Shown here: piece by piece, positions 18,479-28,584 of the stretch
Layout: each line of letters starts with the position of its first letter
Numbering within the stretch: position 1 is the first letter of the stretch
From: Porphyromonas gingivicanis JCM 15907
Lineage (GTDB): Bacteria > Bacteroidota > Bacteroidia > Bacteroidales > Porphyromonadaceae
DNA length: 64,000 nucleotides
Reading direction: 5' to 3'
Assembly: GCF_000614585.1 (NCBI RefSeq)
Contig: NZ_BAKX01000001.1
Coordinates: forward strand, 62,001 to 126,000
The notes under the pieces: model-generated
Database searches by the model: none
What the model was told of the DNA's origin: nothing
The model's input: the letters and a program-made list of their open reading frames with translations, nothing else
Position numbers and translations under genes: made by a program

Positions 18479-21125
18479 GTGGCAGGAAATGTTGTAGAAA
18501 CGCCTTTGATGAGGCAATACTTTCAGATTAAGCAAAAGCATCCCGATGCTATTCTCCTCTTTCGTGTAGGAGACTTTTATGAAACTTTTGTCGAAGATGC
18601 TGTTGAGGCTGCTCGTATATTGGGGATTACCCTCACGCGGAGGCTAATGGTTCGGCGCAACATGTAGAGCTAGCAGGATTTCCTCATCACGCCTTAAATA
18701 CCTATTTACCTCGTCTCATAGCGGCTGGCAAAAGAGTCGCTATATGTGACCAACTGGAAGACCCCAAACTGACTAAAAAGTTGGTTAAGAGGGGAATTAC
18801 TGAATTGGTCACCCCAGGAGTTGCTGTCGGAGATCATGTGTTGGAGAACAAAGAGAACAACTTCTTGGCTGCTATTACATTTGGAAAGGAGCGTATAGGA
18901 CTCTCTTTTTTGGATATATCGACGGGTGAATTTTCTGCCGTAGAGGGAGATGATAGATTGATAGAAAAACTTCTTGCAGGCTATAAACCTAAGGAGATCT
19001 TAGTGGAGCGCAAGCAGCGTTCGGAGTACAATCAACGTATGGGAGATATACATTCTTTTGTTTTCGAAACAGATGATTGGCTTTTTACTCCTTCGAATAA
19101 TAAAGAGCGACTACTCCAACACTTTGGGGTAAAATCTTTAAAGGGATATGGTCTAGAAAACTATCCTCTCTCCATTACAGCTGCAGGGGCCATTCTCAAT
19201 TATTTAGACCTTACGCAGCATACAGAAATAGGCCATATCACGTCTATTAGTCGCATTGATGAGGGGAAGTTTGTACGCTTGGACAACTTCACGATTCATA
19301 GCTTGGAGCTACTGCAACCGATGAATCCCGATGGGTTAAGTTTGTGCGATATATTGGATAGAACTATAACTCCCATGGGGGCAAGGCTTTTGCGACGATG
19401 GATTGCCTTTCCTCTCAAAGAGATAGCACTAATTGAAGAGCGACAGCATATTGTTAATCATCTACATAATACCTCTTCGCTTCGCCTTGACCTGAAGAAC
19501 CTTTTCCCAGAAATCGGAGATTTAGAGCGTATGGTTTCTAAAGCCTCCATGAAGAGGATAACCCCTCGAGAAGTAGTTTCTTTAGCGAATGCTCTTATTG
19601 CCATAGAAGAAATCAAAAAAAAGTGTGCCGCTACAGACAATGCCTTTCTACAATCTTTAGCTTCGGGTTTGGCTCTATGTGAGTTGCTGCGGGAGCGCAT
19701 TAAATATGAACTTAACCCTGATGCTCCTCAACAGGTAAATAAGGGTAACGTTATTGCAGAGGGGTATAGTGAAGAACTCGACGAACTCCGTCGATTGGCT
19801 TTTTCTGGAAAAGACTACTTGTTGGCACTACAACAGAGAGAGAGCGACCGTACAGGGATTCCTTCTCTAAAGGTAGGTTTCAATAACGTATTCGGTTACT
19901 ACATAGAGGTGCGTAATGCGCATAAAGATAAAGTACCTCAAGAGTGGATTCGTAAGCAGACTTTGGTTAATGCAGAACGTTATATAACAGAAGAACTTAA
20001 AGAGTATGAACAGAAGATATTAGGGGCAGAGGAGAGGATACTAACTTTAGAGACCCTTCTTTTCAATCAATTGGTAGATGATCTTCAGGAATCTGTCGTA
20101 GCACTCCAGCAAAATGCTCGTCTACTTTCCACTCTTGATGTCTTACTCTCGTTTGCAGAAGTGGCTTTAGCACAGAACTATGTCTGCCCAGTTGTAAACG
20201 ACTCTCTCATCCTAGATATTAAAGAGGGACGACATCCCGTAATTGAGCAACGGCTCCCCTTTGGAGAACCCTACATAGCCAATGACCTTTTATTGGATAA
20301 CAATGGGTGCCAAATTATGATTATAACGGGTCCCAATATGAGTGGAAAGTCAGCTCTACTGCGCCAGACAGCTCTCATAACTCTGATGGCTCAAATAGGG
20401 AGTTTCGTTCCTGCTCGTAGTGCTTCGATAGGAGTAGTCGATAGTATTTTTACTCGTGTAGGAGCTTCGGACAATATCTCTATGGGAGAGTCCACTTTTA
20501 TGGTAGAAATGCAGGAGGCTGCAAGTATTCTCAACAATCTCTCTTCTCGCAGTTTGGTTCTCTTTGATGAATTGGGAAGAGGTACCAGCACATTCGATGG
20601 TATTTCTATTGCATGGGCCATTGTTGAACATCTGCACAACACGCCTTTGATACGGCCAAAGACTCTCTTTGCTACCCATTATCACGAATTAAATGAAATG
20701 GCCCAATCTCTTTCTCGTGTACGCAACTATAGTGTGTCGGCAAAAGAAGTTGAGGGGCAAATGATTTTTCTTCGTAAACTGGTCGAAGGAGGAAATGAGC
20801 ATAGTTTTGGTATTCAAGTAGCAAAATTGGCAGGGATGCCTCGGAGTATAGTAGATAGGGCGAGCGAAATACTTAAAACCCTCGAATCTGAACGAATACA
20901 GGATGGAGTTGTGGAAAGAGAAATAATGGCCATACCCGGAGTAGCAAGAGTACAAAAGATATTGATCGTAAAGAGGAAGAATTTCAACTTTCTTTCTTCC
21001 AAATGGAGGATCCTTTGCTTTTGGAAATTAGAGACGATTTGCTCGCCATAGACATTAATAATCTTACTCCAATAGAAGCTCTAAATAGGCTTAACTATAT
21101 CAAAAGTCTACTTAAGAAGTATTAG
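18479..21125 (+). CDS. mutS: DNA mismatch repair protein MutS (two missing bases)
   Basis: Mismatch-recognition ATPase. From the GTG at 18479 the protein begins [15 protein letters not shown], then the mismatch-binding domain (GDFYETF). The frame breaks at 18642-18643 (GG, expected GGG), where the other frame gives [18 protein letters not shown]. The core and ATPase then run to about 20950: [10 protein letters not shown] (Walker A), [12 protein letters not shown] (Walker B) and ATHYHEL. A second break at the AAAA run 20954-20957 (expected five A) hides the true end, which reads [19 protein letters not shown] and ends with KSLLKKY at 21125. With both bases added the protein is 882 aa, a normal MutS length. 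Both breaks lie in base runs and look like errors rather than a mutator genotype. Confidence 0.85.
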
Positions 21126-21426
21126 CTATAGTCTGTTCTCGAAGTTTGAGCATCAATAGTAATGCAGACAATGGGGGTTGTTATGTAACAGTCTCCTTAT
21201 TAATATTTAAGTTCATTCTTGTATACGCTTCTTTTGCTTTACGTATTTGTATTCTTTGCGAAATCTGTACACTGTTCTCTTCTTGTAAACATAAAATAGC
21301 TCGTGTGAGATGTAAATAGTTTTTTATTTCCTATTTTTGTGATAGCTGGTTAGTAAATCGCATAGGTTTTTAATCATAAGTATAATAATTGTGCTGAGTA
21401 GAGAAAGTTTATTGTTAACTATATAA
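21126..21426. other. Spacer between mutS and DoxX gene with a repeat copy
   Basis: About 300 bp without a gene. It carries the second copy of the short repeat (TGAGCATCAATAGTAATGCAG..., 21147-21169). TATTTTTG at 21332-21339 matches TAnnTTTG and could drive the DoxX gene, but no -33 element was found. Confidence 0.4.
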
Positions 21427-21831
21427 ATGTCTATGAATAGAAATAAAGATTTAGGATTCTTAGTGATACGCCTTTCAATAGGTATTATGATGCTACTTCA
21501 TGGTATAGCCAAATTAATTGGAGGAGTAGGAGCAGTTCAAGGTATGGTTGTGGCCAAAGGGCTTCCCGCATTTATTTCCTATGGTGTCTATATAGGAGAG
21601 GTAATTGTTCCCCTTCTTCTTATTATTGGATATCGTACGAGGCTGGCGGCTTTAATTTTTGCCCTCAATTGTTTGGCCATTATTTGGTTCGGAGGTCATT
21701 CGATCTTTACTCTGGATAAATTTGGAGGATGGTCGGCTGAACTACCAGGACTTTTCTTCTTTGGAGCCTTGTCTCTCTTCTTTACTGGTGCTGGCAAGTA
21801 TGCACTATCCAGTAGCAATAAGTGGGATTAA
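21427..21831 (+). CDS. DoxX family membrane protein
   Basis: 134-aa inner-membrane protein with four predicted helices. Family traits are LGFLVIRLSIGIMMLLHGIAKL at the N-terminus and the later IGEVIVPLLLIIGYRTRLAAL. DoxX-like proteins are often linked with thiol or redox stress responses, but the reaction here is unknown. It precedes pirin and an FMN reductase on the same strand, which also hints at redox stress, though a terminator (21859-21894) and 400 bp separate them. Start: the ATG at 21427; a second ATG two codons on is possible. Confidence 0.82.
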   Translation: MSMNRNKDLGFLVIRLSIGIMMLLHGIAKLIGGVGAVQGMVVAKGLPAFISYGVYIGEVIVPLLLIIGYRTRLAALIFALNCLAIIWFGGHSIFTLDKFGGWSAELPGLFFFGALSLFFTGAGKYALSSSNKWD

Positions 21832-21858
21832 TACTCCTTTAAAAATCTATTTTATACG

Positions 21859-21894
21859 ACCGTACCCACTGTACAATTATTCGGTGGGTGCGGT
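21859..21894 (+). terminator. Intrinsic terminator after the DoxX gene
   Basis: 11-bp stem with one G-U pair, ACCGTACCCAC (21859-21869) and GTGGGTGCGGT (21884-21894), 28 bp after the stop codon. Only a weak T run follows. Confidence 0.65.
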
Positions 21895-22198
21895 TTCGTA
21901 TTTATGAGATTTTTATACTCTCTTACAAAGCGGATGAAAGAACTTTTTTATGGGACTTCATAAGGGAGAAATAAATAGCAGAGTAGGGAGAGGATATGAA
22001 TAAGATTTATTGCATGTGTTAGGAGAAAATTTTTTGGTTTTAGAGGGTATTGAGATTGATGACAGAAAGGGTATGCACAAGTAGATGATGGGGTGAGAGT
22101 TTTGAGAATAGTGCAACAAGAACTTTATTTATACGGAGGATTTGTTTTAGTATTTCTACCTCTTAACATAGGTCAATGTGTGTTTCTTGAGAGTCTAA
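21895..22198. other. Spacer upstream of pirin gene, no gene seen
   Basis: About 300 bp without a supported reading frame, repeat or RNA gene. Only the promoter element at its right edge could be identified. Confidence 0.4.
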
Positions 22199-22206
22199 TA
22201 CTTTTG
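22199..22206 (+). promoter_or_regulatory. -7 promoter element of the pirin gene
   Basis: TACTTTTG, an exact TAnnTTTG match, 26 nt before the pirin ATG; transcription would begin near 22213. No TTTG at the -33 distance. Confidence 0.45.
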
Positions 22207-22231
22207 CCTTGTAAATAAAGAATAAGTTAAG

Positions 22232-22960
22232 ATGAAGACAATATTACATCAGGCTAAGACTCGCGGATTTGCTAATCACGGGTGGCTCAAAAGCTACCAT
22301 ACTTTTAGCTTTGCTGACTATTATGATCCAGCGCGTGTAAACTTTGGAACACTTAGAGTTATTAATGAAGATCGTGTGGTAGGAGGAGAAGGATTTGGTA
22401 CGCATCCGCACAGAGATATGGAGATTATATCTATCCCTCTATCTGGAGCATTAGAGCATAAAGATAGTATGGGTAATGGGAGCGTTATCAAGCGTGGAGA
22501 GATTCAAGTAATGTCGGCAGGCACAGGAGTAACTCATAGTGAGATGAACGCTTCGGACGAAGAACTTGTACACTTTCTGCAAATTTGGATTTTCTCCAAA
22601 GAGAAGGGTGTCTCGCCTCGTTATCAACAAAAGAAAATATCGGAGTTTGTGCAGCCCAATGAGTTTCAGCAGATACTATCTCCTAATCCCGATGATCAGG
22701 GTGTGTGGATTCATCAGGATGCTTGGTTTAGCTGGGGGGAGTTTGCTAAAGAGACAACTACCTCCTATACAATTAAACGTAAAGGTAATGGGGCATACTT
22801 CTTTATTATAAGTGGAAAGGTTGAAGTGGAAGGGCAACAACTTGGTCCCAGCGATGGTTTCGGAGTATGGGAAGTCGACAATATTAGCGTACGCGCTATG
22901 GAGGGTGCAGTGGTGCTCGTGATGGATGTACTGATGCAACTCCCTAACTATTTATATTAA
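22232..22960 (+). CDS. Pirin family protein
   Basis: Cytoplasmic bicupin of 242 aa. The N-terminal cupin holds the metal ligands His58 and His60 (GTHPHRD) and His102 and Glu104 (GVTHSEMN); the family signature GWLKSYHTFSFADYYDP lies at 18-33. Some pirins, such as E. coli YhhW, act as quercetin 2,3-dioxygenases; others bind regulators. Which applies here cannot be told. It has its own promoter element and is followed 21 bp later by an FMN reductase, so the two probably form an operon concerned with redox or aromatic compounds (inference). Confidence 0.88.
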   Translation: MKTILHQAKTRGFANHGWLKSYHTFSFADYYDPARVNFGTLRVINEDRVVGGEGFGTHPHRDMEIISIPLSGALEHKDSMGNGSVIKRGEIQVMSAGTGVTHSEMNASDEELVHFLQIWIFSKEKGVSPRYQQKKISEFVQPNEFQQILSPNPDDQGVWIHQDAWFSWGEFAKETTTSYTIKRKGNGAYFFIISGKVEVEGQQLGPSDGFGVWEVDNISVRAMEGAVVLVMDVLMQLPNYLY

Positions 22961-22981
22961 TCAAAATAAAAGAATAAACGA

Positions 22982-23515
22982 ATGAAAGTATTAGCATTTG
23001 CTGGATCTAATTCTCGGCAATCAATTAACAAGACTCTGCTTAAATATGCCTTGAGTTTTGTAAAAGAAGGTATCGAAATTGAGTGGGTTGATCTCAATGA
23101 TTATGAAATGCCTATCTATTCTGTTGAACGAAATCAAGAGGGCATTCCAGCTCAAGCCATAGATTTTAAGCGTAAACTGGAGGCTGCAGATGCCATTGCT
23201 TGCTCTTTAGCAGAGCATAATGGAGCTTTTAGCACAGCCTTCAAGAATCTCTACGATTGGACATCTCGTATAGATATGAATGTTTTCGGACAAAAACCTA
23301 TGTTACTTATGAGTACATCTCCAGGTCCAAGAGGTGGTGCTTCTGTACTAAACCTTGCTTCAGAAACTTTTCCATGGTTTGGGGGTAACATTATTGCAAA
23401 GTTTTCACTGCCCAGTTTTGGTCAAACATTTGATGTGGAAAAAGGAGTGATTGTAGACGCTGATGCTGATCGACAACTACGTGAGCAGGTAGCTCTCTGG
23501 CAGGATACATTTTGA
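22982..23515 (+). CDS. NADPH-dependent FMN reductase-like flavoprotein
   Basis: 177-aa flavodoxin-fold protein of the NADPH-dependent FMN reductase / chromate-quinone reductase family. The start AFAGSNSRQSINKTLLKYA is the phosphate-binding loop for FMN (GSxRxxSxN type). Later EHNGAFSTAFKNLYDWTSR and LMSTSPGPRGGASVL match the family flavin-contacting loops. Expected to reduce quinones, azo compounds or flavin in the cytoplasm. In operon with pirin. An 8-bp hairpin (23559-23582) follows the stop but lacks a T run. Confidence 0.83.
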   Translation: MKVLAFAGSNSRQSINKTLLKYALSFVKEGIEIEWVDLNDYEMPIYSVERNQEGIPAQAIDFKRKLEAADAIACSLAEHNGAFSTAFKNLYDWTSRIDMNVFGQKPMLLMSTSPGPRGGASVLNLASETFPWFGGNIIAKFSLPSFGQTFDVEKGVIVDADADRQLREQVALWQDTF

Positions 23516-23942
23516 CCCATATTTGATTACCATGAGGAACACAACTACAAAGATTCAAGAGTCCCCTAAATAATGGGGACTCTGCCATAGAAATCTGTCG
23601 CAGGAAATTATTGGGTTTAAGGATGAAAATAATTTGCTTACGGTATATATAGGAATTCGAAAACCAATAGAGATAATACTCTTTCCGAATAATTAGTCTA
23701 AATCTATTTGGAACGAATTAGGAGAGAATCAAATAATGTAGACCGTTGTCTATTCTCGTAAAAGTTGATTAAAACGACTTTGGAGAACTTGTACAACGGT
23801 TTTATTTATTGCCTGAATATACAAAATGATTATACCTTACGTTTGAAACGATTAAAGGTTATACCCAAAAGCATTAATCCTTTTTACTCAAAGGATTATA
23901 CTTCTGTGTGGCTTTTTATACTCTAAGAAAGAGGGGAGAATA
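23516..23942. other. Convergent spacer with hairpins, no gene
   Basis: Lies between the ends of the FMN reductase and rsmD. It contains an 8-bp perfect hairpin GAGTCCCC/GGGGACTC (23559-23566, 23575-23582) and an AATCCTTT/AAAGGATT hairpin (23876-23883, 23890-23897), which may work as terminators for the two strands despite poor T runs. The 290 bp between them show nothing I can identify. Confidence 0.45.
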
Positions 23943-24497
23943 TTAGTTCCCTGTTTTGGAGAAAAAGGAGAAGTTTACGGCACTATAGCTTTTGTGCCTT
24001 AGAAAGTGAGATATTTCTGAAAAATCGTAGGTGGAGGGATGCTCTACAATGAGAAGACCATCGGGTTTCAATAGAGAAGATGAGAGAATAAGTGTGGGAA
24101 TTTCTCCTAACCATGGAAGATCATAGGGAGGGTCGGCAAAGATTACATCATACGATTTCCCTTCTTCTTGTGCCGATTGGATAAAGGAACGCATCTCTTT
24201 GACGAAGGTTTGTGCATCATTTGTAGCCCCAATCTCTGTAATTACCTGACGGACAAAGGCTATATGTTTAGGATTTTTGTCCACCATGGTTACTTGACGT
24301 GCCCCACGAGAAATAAACTCTACTCCGATGCTACCTGTGCCACAGAAAAGGTCTAACACATCAATATCTTCAAGTCCTATGGAAGCATTGAGTGAATCAA
24401 ATAGAGCCTCTTTAGCCAAGTCTGTAGTAGGGCGGAGTTTTAAGCCTTTGGGGAGAGTAAATCTCCTTCGACCATATTTTCCACTTATTATGCGCAT
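23943..24497 (-). CDS. rsmD: 16S rRNA (guanine(966)-N2)-methyltransferase RsmD
   Basis: SAM-dependent methyltransferase that modifies G966 of 16S rRNA in the small ribosomal subunit. Visible: MRIISGKYGRRRF at the start, LRPTTDLAKEALFDSL, the SAM-binding VLDLFCGTGSIGVEF, and the catalytic motif DPPYDLPW. 184 aa, a normal length. It is the last gene of a minus-strand set: membrane-anchored protein, DUF3822-like protein, rsmD. The start at 24497 lies 18 bp after the restored end of the DUF3822-like gene, a pairing also common in other Bacteroidota. Confidence 0.92.
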   Translation of the reverse strand: MRIISGKYGRRRFTLPKGLKLRPTTDLAKEALFDSLNASIGLEDIDVLDLFCGTGSIGVEFISRGARQVTMVDKNPKHIAFVRQVITEIGATNDAQTFVKEMRSFIQSAQEEGKSYDVIFADPPYDLPWLGEIPTLILSSSLLKPDGLLIVEHPSTYDFSEISHFLRHKSYSAVNFSFFSKTGN

Positions 24498-24515
24498 ACA
24501 AGTGTATTGTAACTG

Positions 24516-25348
24516 TTATTGTTGAGAACTCCACTTGTAAGTTATGCCCAAAGAGGGGATATTCTCCTGAAGAACAAGAGCCACTTTTTGAGTTTCTTCT
24601 TTAGGCAAAGGTTCAGTGTAGTTCAAAACTATAAGTTTTTCTTCGATAGTGGATGCCGTATGGTTTAGAGCATTGAGAGAGGAGCCGATGTAGAAAAGTA
24701 TTTGGTCTGCTATACCTTGAGGAGATAGAGTAGGCGCAAGTTCAAATTTATTGGCTAAAAGAATAGTGCTTTATGACAGGCAATGAGATTGATATGTCTG
24801 TTGGCTATGAAGACAAATAGTTGTAGTGGAGACTCCTTATGTGAGGAGTTAATAGCCTCTTTTAGTTGCTTGACAATGCTGGCTTCTATAGTACGGTAGG
24901 GATAGGTTCTTCGCAAAAAAGAGTAAGCCTTTGAAGACCAGCAGGCGAGGAGTTGTATGCCATACTCGTTAATAGGATAAGTCGCCACATATCCAACGCT
25001 ATCATCTTGTAATATCAATGAAGAAGATATCCAAAGATTTTCTTTACCCTCAATAGCTATTCCTGGAGGAATTAGGATAAAGTTCTCTTCGGGGAAGGAA
25101 ATAGTTACGTCTTGATAAGGATATGTAAGAAAGGGATGGGTGTAAATGAGTTCACTTAATTCTCCCTCTAAAGAGAGCTTGTCTTTCTTTGCAAAGAGGA
25201 TTTTATCACTGTGTAGTAAGGAAGATGTTTCAGAAGAGGATATGAAAAAAGCAAGTCCATCTGTAGAAATACAGATGGACATTGTACATTTCTCTGCTTC
25301 TTTTTCTGTTATAAGTGAAGCAAGTTTACCATTGCTGAGCTCAGCCAT
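24516..25348 (-). CDS. DUF3822-like protein (frame broken by one missing base)
   Basis: Protein of unknown function. The family is probably of the actin/ASKHA-like fold, but that is from memory. The first frame stops at 24755 after CHKALFF. Adding one base near 24767 (GCACT to GCAACT on the minus strand) continues HKATILLANKFELAPTLSPQG..., then IADQILFYIGSS and LNYTEPLPKEE, to a TAA at 24516: 277 aa, about the family length. The start ATG abuts the stop of the upstream gene (TAAATG), so the two are translationally coupled, and rsmD follows 18 bp later. No catalytic motif can be named. Confidence 0.75.
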
Positions 25349-25990
25349 TTATTCCCAGTTACCTGTACTCTTAAACTCTTCTAAAGAGCCAATTACGAGA
25401 CCTGGATACCCCTTACCATTGTTGCGACTTTTGGCATCACGGATTTTATTGTCAAGGATTTGACGATCCATACCTTGTAGATATACCTCCATTGGCACAC
25501 CAGCTTGAAATACTGCCATGTTAATAGTGTCATTACCGACTTCTTGAGGTATGACTGAGGCTTGAATTTCTATTTGATGTTGGGGAAATTCGGGTACGAG
25601 GATAAGCTCGGCTGGATTTTCTCCATTTTTCAAAAGAGAATCTTTAGCACTAACGTATATAGTATCACGTTTGATGAGTCCTTGTCTTGCAGCGTCTGCT
25701 TCCGAAAGTCCTTTTTCAAACATAGCATCAGTGTAGTCTCCTTCAGCCTTGATAACAAATATCTTCCCATCTGTAAGGAATTGTACCAACTCCTCTGCCG
25801 AAGCAAACTGCCCATAGGCCTCACGGTAAGCCAACTCGTAAGTAGCAATGTCTTTTAGCCGTTTTTGTATGAGTGCTTCACGTCTTCTCTGCTCTTTGTT
25901 AAACTGTTCTGGAGTGAAAATACTCATCACACACAAATAAGCAAGTACTATAACGGCCAAGCCGACCAGTATTTTTACTACAACCTTCAT
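25349..25990 (-). CDS. Membrane-anchored protein of unknown function, upstream of DUF3822-rsmD
   Basis: 213 aa. An N-terminal hydrophobic segment (about 5-24: VKILVGLAVIVLAYLCVMSIF) anchors a soluble part. The segment EQFNKEQRRREALIQKRLKDIATYELAYREAYG is probably helical, somewhat like type IV pilin-type or periplasmic helical stalks. A possible promoter element lies at 26089-26096. It is translationally coupled to the DUF3822-like gene (its TAA touches that gene's ATG), which suggests a shared role. I do not recognise its function. Confidence 0.7.
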   Translation of the reverse strand: MKVVVKILVGLAVIVLAYLCVMSIFTPEQFNKEQRRREALIQKRLKDIATYELAYREAYGQFASAEELVQFLTDGKIFVIKAEGDYTDAMFEKGLSEADAARQGLIKRDTIYVSAKDSLLKNGENPAELILVPEFPQHQIEIQASVIPQEVGNDTINMAVFQAGVPMEVYLQGMDRQILDNKIRDAKSRNNGKGYPGLVIGSLEEFKSTGNWE

Positions 25991-26088
25991 CTTTATGATT
26001 ATTTACTATTTATGTTTTCTTTCAAGGATGCTCACTATATCAGAAGCAACAAGGCAACCTTTTAGCTTTACTAAGCCCTTTTACTCCG

Positions 26089-26096
26089 CAAATATA
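26089..26096 (-). promoter_or_regulatory. -7 promoter element for the minus-strand rsmD operon
   Basis: TATATTTG on the minus strand is an exact TAnnTTTG match about 100 nt before the ATG at 25990. The -33 element is weak (ATTG, 22 nt away). Confidence 0.42.
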
Positions 26097-26265
26097 CAAC
26101 TACCCGAACAAATTGGAACAATAGTCTGAGAAAAATATCTATTAGTGTTTGTTACCTAATTCCGTTTCTAATGTTTTGTGTATGTGTCTACAAAAGGGCA
26201 GAAGTTTATTGCCTCCCACTTAATTCTATCTTTTTTATGTGGAGAATAGACGAGGATAAGAGGCT

Positions 26266-27486
26266 CTATTCCTCCAGACCTTCGTAGTCTTGGAATAGGA
26301 AGTCATTATAGGGATAACGGCGAATGTGTATCTCTTTTACTCGCTCGTAGAGCATAGACTTGAGTGCTTCGATACCGTCGCCTGTATAAGCAGAAACGAA
26401 GAGACAGTCTCTACCGATTTTTGCCATCCAGCTGCGTTCAAGCTCTTCTCGGCTATAATTTTCTCGGCTTCGAGGTGTTAAGTCATCTTCATCTTTTGGG
26501 GTATAAGTAAAAGCATCTGTTTTATTGAATAAGAGTATTTGAGGTTTTTCTTCTTTGCCCAATAGCTCTCTTAGCGTGGCGTCTACTACATTGATTTGAG
26601 ACTCAAAGTCGGGATGACTGATGTCCACCACGTGTATGAGTAAGTCAGCCTCTCGCACCTCGTCCAAAGTGCTTTTGAAACTCTCAATAAGTTCTGTGGG
26701 GAGCTTGCGAATAAAGCCCACTGTGTCACTTATCAAAAAAGGTAGATTGTGTAGAATTACTTTGCGAACCGTAGTGTCAAGGGTGGCAAAAAGTTTGTTT
26801 TCGGCAAAGACATCACTTTTAGATAGAACATTCATAAGCGTAGATTTGCCCACGTTGGTATATCCTACTAAAGCTACACGCACCATCTTGCCACGGTTTT
26901 TCCGTTGCACGCTTTTTTGCCTATCGATTTGTTTTAGTTCCTCTTTGAGTTTACTAATACGATCCAATATGATACGTTTGTCGGTTTCGAGCTGTGTTTC
27001 CCCAGGACCTCTCATCCCTACTCCTCCACGTTGGCGTTCCAAGTGTGTCCATAAACGAGTGAGTCGAGGGAGCATGTAGCGATATTGAGCCAGTTCTACT
27101 TGTGTTTTAGCATGAGCTGTTTGCGCTCGCGTAGCGAAAATGTCGAGGATAAGACTGGTACGATCTAATATGCGTACTTTAAGTGTGGTCTCTATATTTC
27201 TGAGTTGCTTGGGCGAGAGTTCGTCATCGAAGATAGCCATATCAATACCTTCCTCCTGTATATACTGGGCTATCTCGTTGAGTTTCCCTTTCCCTACGAA
27301 AGTACTTGAGTGTGCCATATCGAGCTTTTGAATAAAACTCTTTATAGGCTGCACTCCAGCGGTCTCTGATAGGAAAGCTAACTCGTCAAGATAATCTTTA
27401 GCTTGCTGCTCTGTAACCTTAGGTGTTATAAGACCTATCAAAACAGCTTTTTCTCCTTGTGTAGCGGTAAGAATAAAATCTTTCAT
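26266..27486 (-). CDS. hflX: Ribosome-associated GTPase HflX
   Basis: GTPase that binds the 50S subunit and splits stalled or heat-damaged ribosomes. 406 aa. The N-terminal HflX domain has the glycine-rich LERQRGGVGMRGPGETQLE preceding a coiled coil. The G domain has G1 GYTNVGKST, G3 DTVGFIRKLP and G4 NKTD. It follows rfbB by 37 bp on the same strand, so rfbA-rfbB-hflX are probably cotranscribed. No clear terminator was found after it. Confidence 0.93.
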   Translation of the reverse strand: MKDFILTATQGEKAVLIGLITPKVTEQQAKDYLDELAFLSETAGVQPIKSFIQKLDMAHSSTFVGKGKLNEIAQYIQEEGIDMAIFDDELSPKQLRNIETTLKVRILDRTSLILDIFATRAQTAHAKTQVELAQYRYMLPRLTRLWTHLERQRGGVGMRGPGETQLETDKRIILDRISKLKEELKQIDRQKSVQRKNRGKMVRVALVGYTNVGKSTLMNVLSKSDVFAENKLFATLDTTVRKVILHNLPFLISDTVGFIRKLPTELIESFKSTLDEVREADLLIHVVDISHPDFESQINVVDATLRELLGKEEKPQILLFNKTDAFTYTPKDEDDLTPRSRENYSREELERSWMAKIGRDCLFVSAYTGDGIEALKSMLYERVKEIHIRRYPYNDFLFQDYEGLEE

Positions 27487-27523
27487 CTATAAAAGAAATC
27501 GAATATACTAATGCAACGGCTGT

Positions 27524-28570
27524 TTAGTGACGGAACTGCTCATTGTACTGTTGGTAAGCTCCCGAACTTATATTTTCGAGCCAGTCTCTATGTTCTAAGT
27601 ACCAAATAACTGTTTTTCGTATCCCGTCGTCAAAAGAGGTTTGGGGAGTCCAGCCCAATTCATTTTTAATTTTTGAGGCATCTATCGCATATCGGAGGTC
27701 ATGCCCTGCCCGATCTTCTACGTAAGTTATAAGCTTTAAAGAGTAGCCCGAGGGGCGTCCTAATAGTTGGTCAGTTATTTTTATTAGGGTTTGTATGAGG
27801 TCGATATTTTTCCGCTCATTGTGTCCTCCTATATTATAGGTCTGTCCATTTTTCCCCTTCCGATATATTAGGTCAATGGCTTGTATATGATCCTCTACAT
27901 AGAGCCAGTCTCGAACATTTTCGCCATTACCATAGACTGGTAGAGGTTTCTCTAAACAGATGTTATGAATAAAGAGGGGAATTAATTTTTCGGGAAATTG
28001 ATAGGGTCCATAGTTGTTGGAGCAATTGCTAATCACAGTGTCCATACCATAAGTATTGTGATACGCGCGAACGAAGTGGTCGCTCGAAGCCTTTGCTGCC
28101 GAATAGGGACTCTTCGGATTATAAGGCGTTTGCTCTGTGAAAAAGCCTCCAGAGAGAGGGAGAGAACCATACACTTCATCGGTAGATATGTGGTAGAAAC
28201 GTCCTTGTATACCACTCTTTTTCCAGTTTCTGTGAGCCGTGTCAAGCAAGGTAAGAGTGCCTATAACGTTAGTTTGGGCAAAGAGCAGAGGGGTTTCAAT
28301 GGATCGGTCTACATGACTCTCGGCTGCCAAATGGATGATCCCCTCTATATTTTCCATCGAGAAGAGTTTTTGTAGTAGTGTAGCATTTGTAATGTCGCCT
28401 GCCACGAAGTTATAGTTGGAGTACTCTTTGAGGTCATCTATATTTGCCATATTGGCTGCATAAGTGAGATTATCTAAATTGATAATCTTTTGATGGGGGT
28501 AATGCTCTACGAAGTGGCGTACTACATGAGAACCGATAAATCCAGCTCCCCCAGTGATTAGGATACTCAT
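27524..28570 (-). CDS. rfbB: dTDP-glucose 4,6-dehydratase
   Basis: Second step of dTDP-L-rhamnose synthesis: converts dTDP-glucose to dTDP-4-keto-6-deoxyglucose, using NAD+. It is a short-chain dehydrogenase of the extended type: NAD loop TGGAGFIGSH (6-15), STDEVYGSL with catalytic Asp/Glu, and the YxxxK pair in SPYSAAKASSDH. 348 aa. It begins 14 bp after rfbA. rfbC and rfbD are not in the window, so the pathway's later genes lie elsewhere. Product feeds LPS or other surface glycans. Confidence 0.95.
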   Translation of the reverse strand: MSILITGGAGFIGSHVVRHFVEHYPHQKIINLDNLTYAANMANIDDLKEYSNYNFVAGDITNATLLQKLFSMENIEGIIHLAAESHVDRSIETPLLFAQTNVIGTLTLLDTAHRNWKKSGIQGRFYHISTDEVYGSLPLSGGFFTEQTPYNPKSPYSAAKASSDHFVRAYHNTYGMDTVISNCSNNYGPYQFPEKLIPLFIHNICLEKPLPVYGNGENVRDWLYVEDHIQAIDLIYRKGKNGQTYNIGGHNERKNIDLIQTLIKITDQLLGRPSGYSLKLITYVEDRAGHDLRYAIDASKIKNELGWTPQTSFDDGIRKTVIWYLEHRDWLENISSGAYQQYNEQFRH

Positions 28571-28584
28571 TTTAGTCGTTGGAT

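Noticed and set aside
26621-27079. 152-codon frame opposite hflX
   Set aside because: Antisense shadow of a conserved GTPase; Ser/Arg-rich with no start signal.
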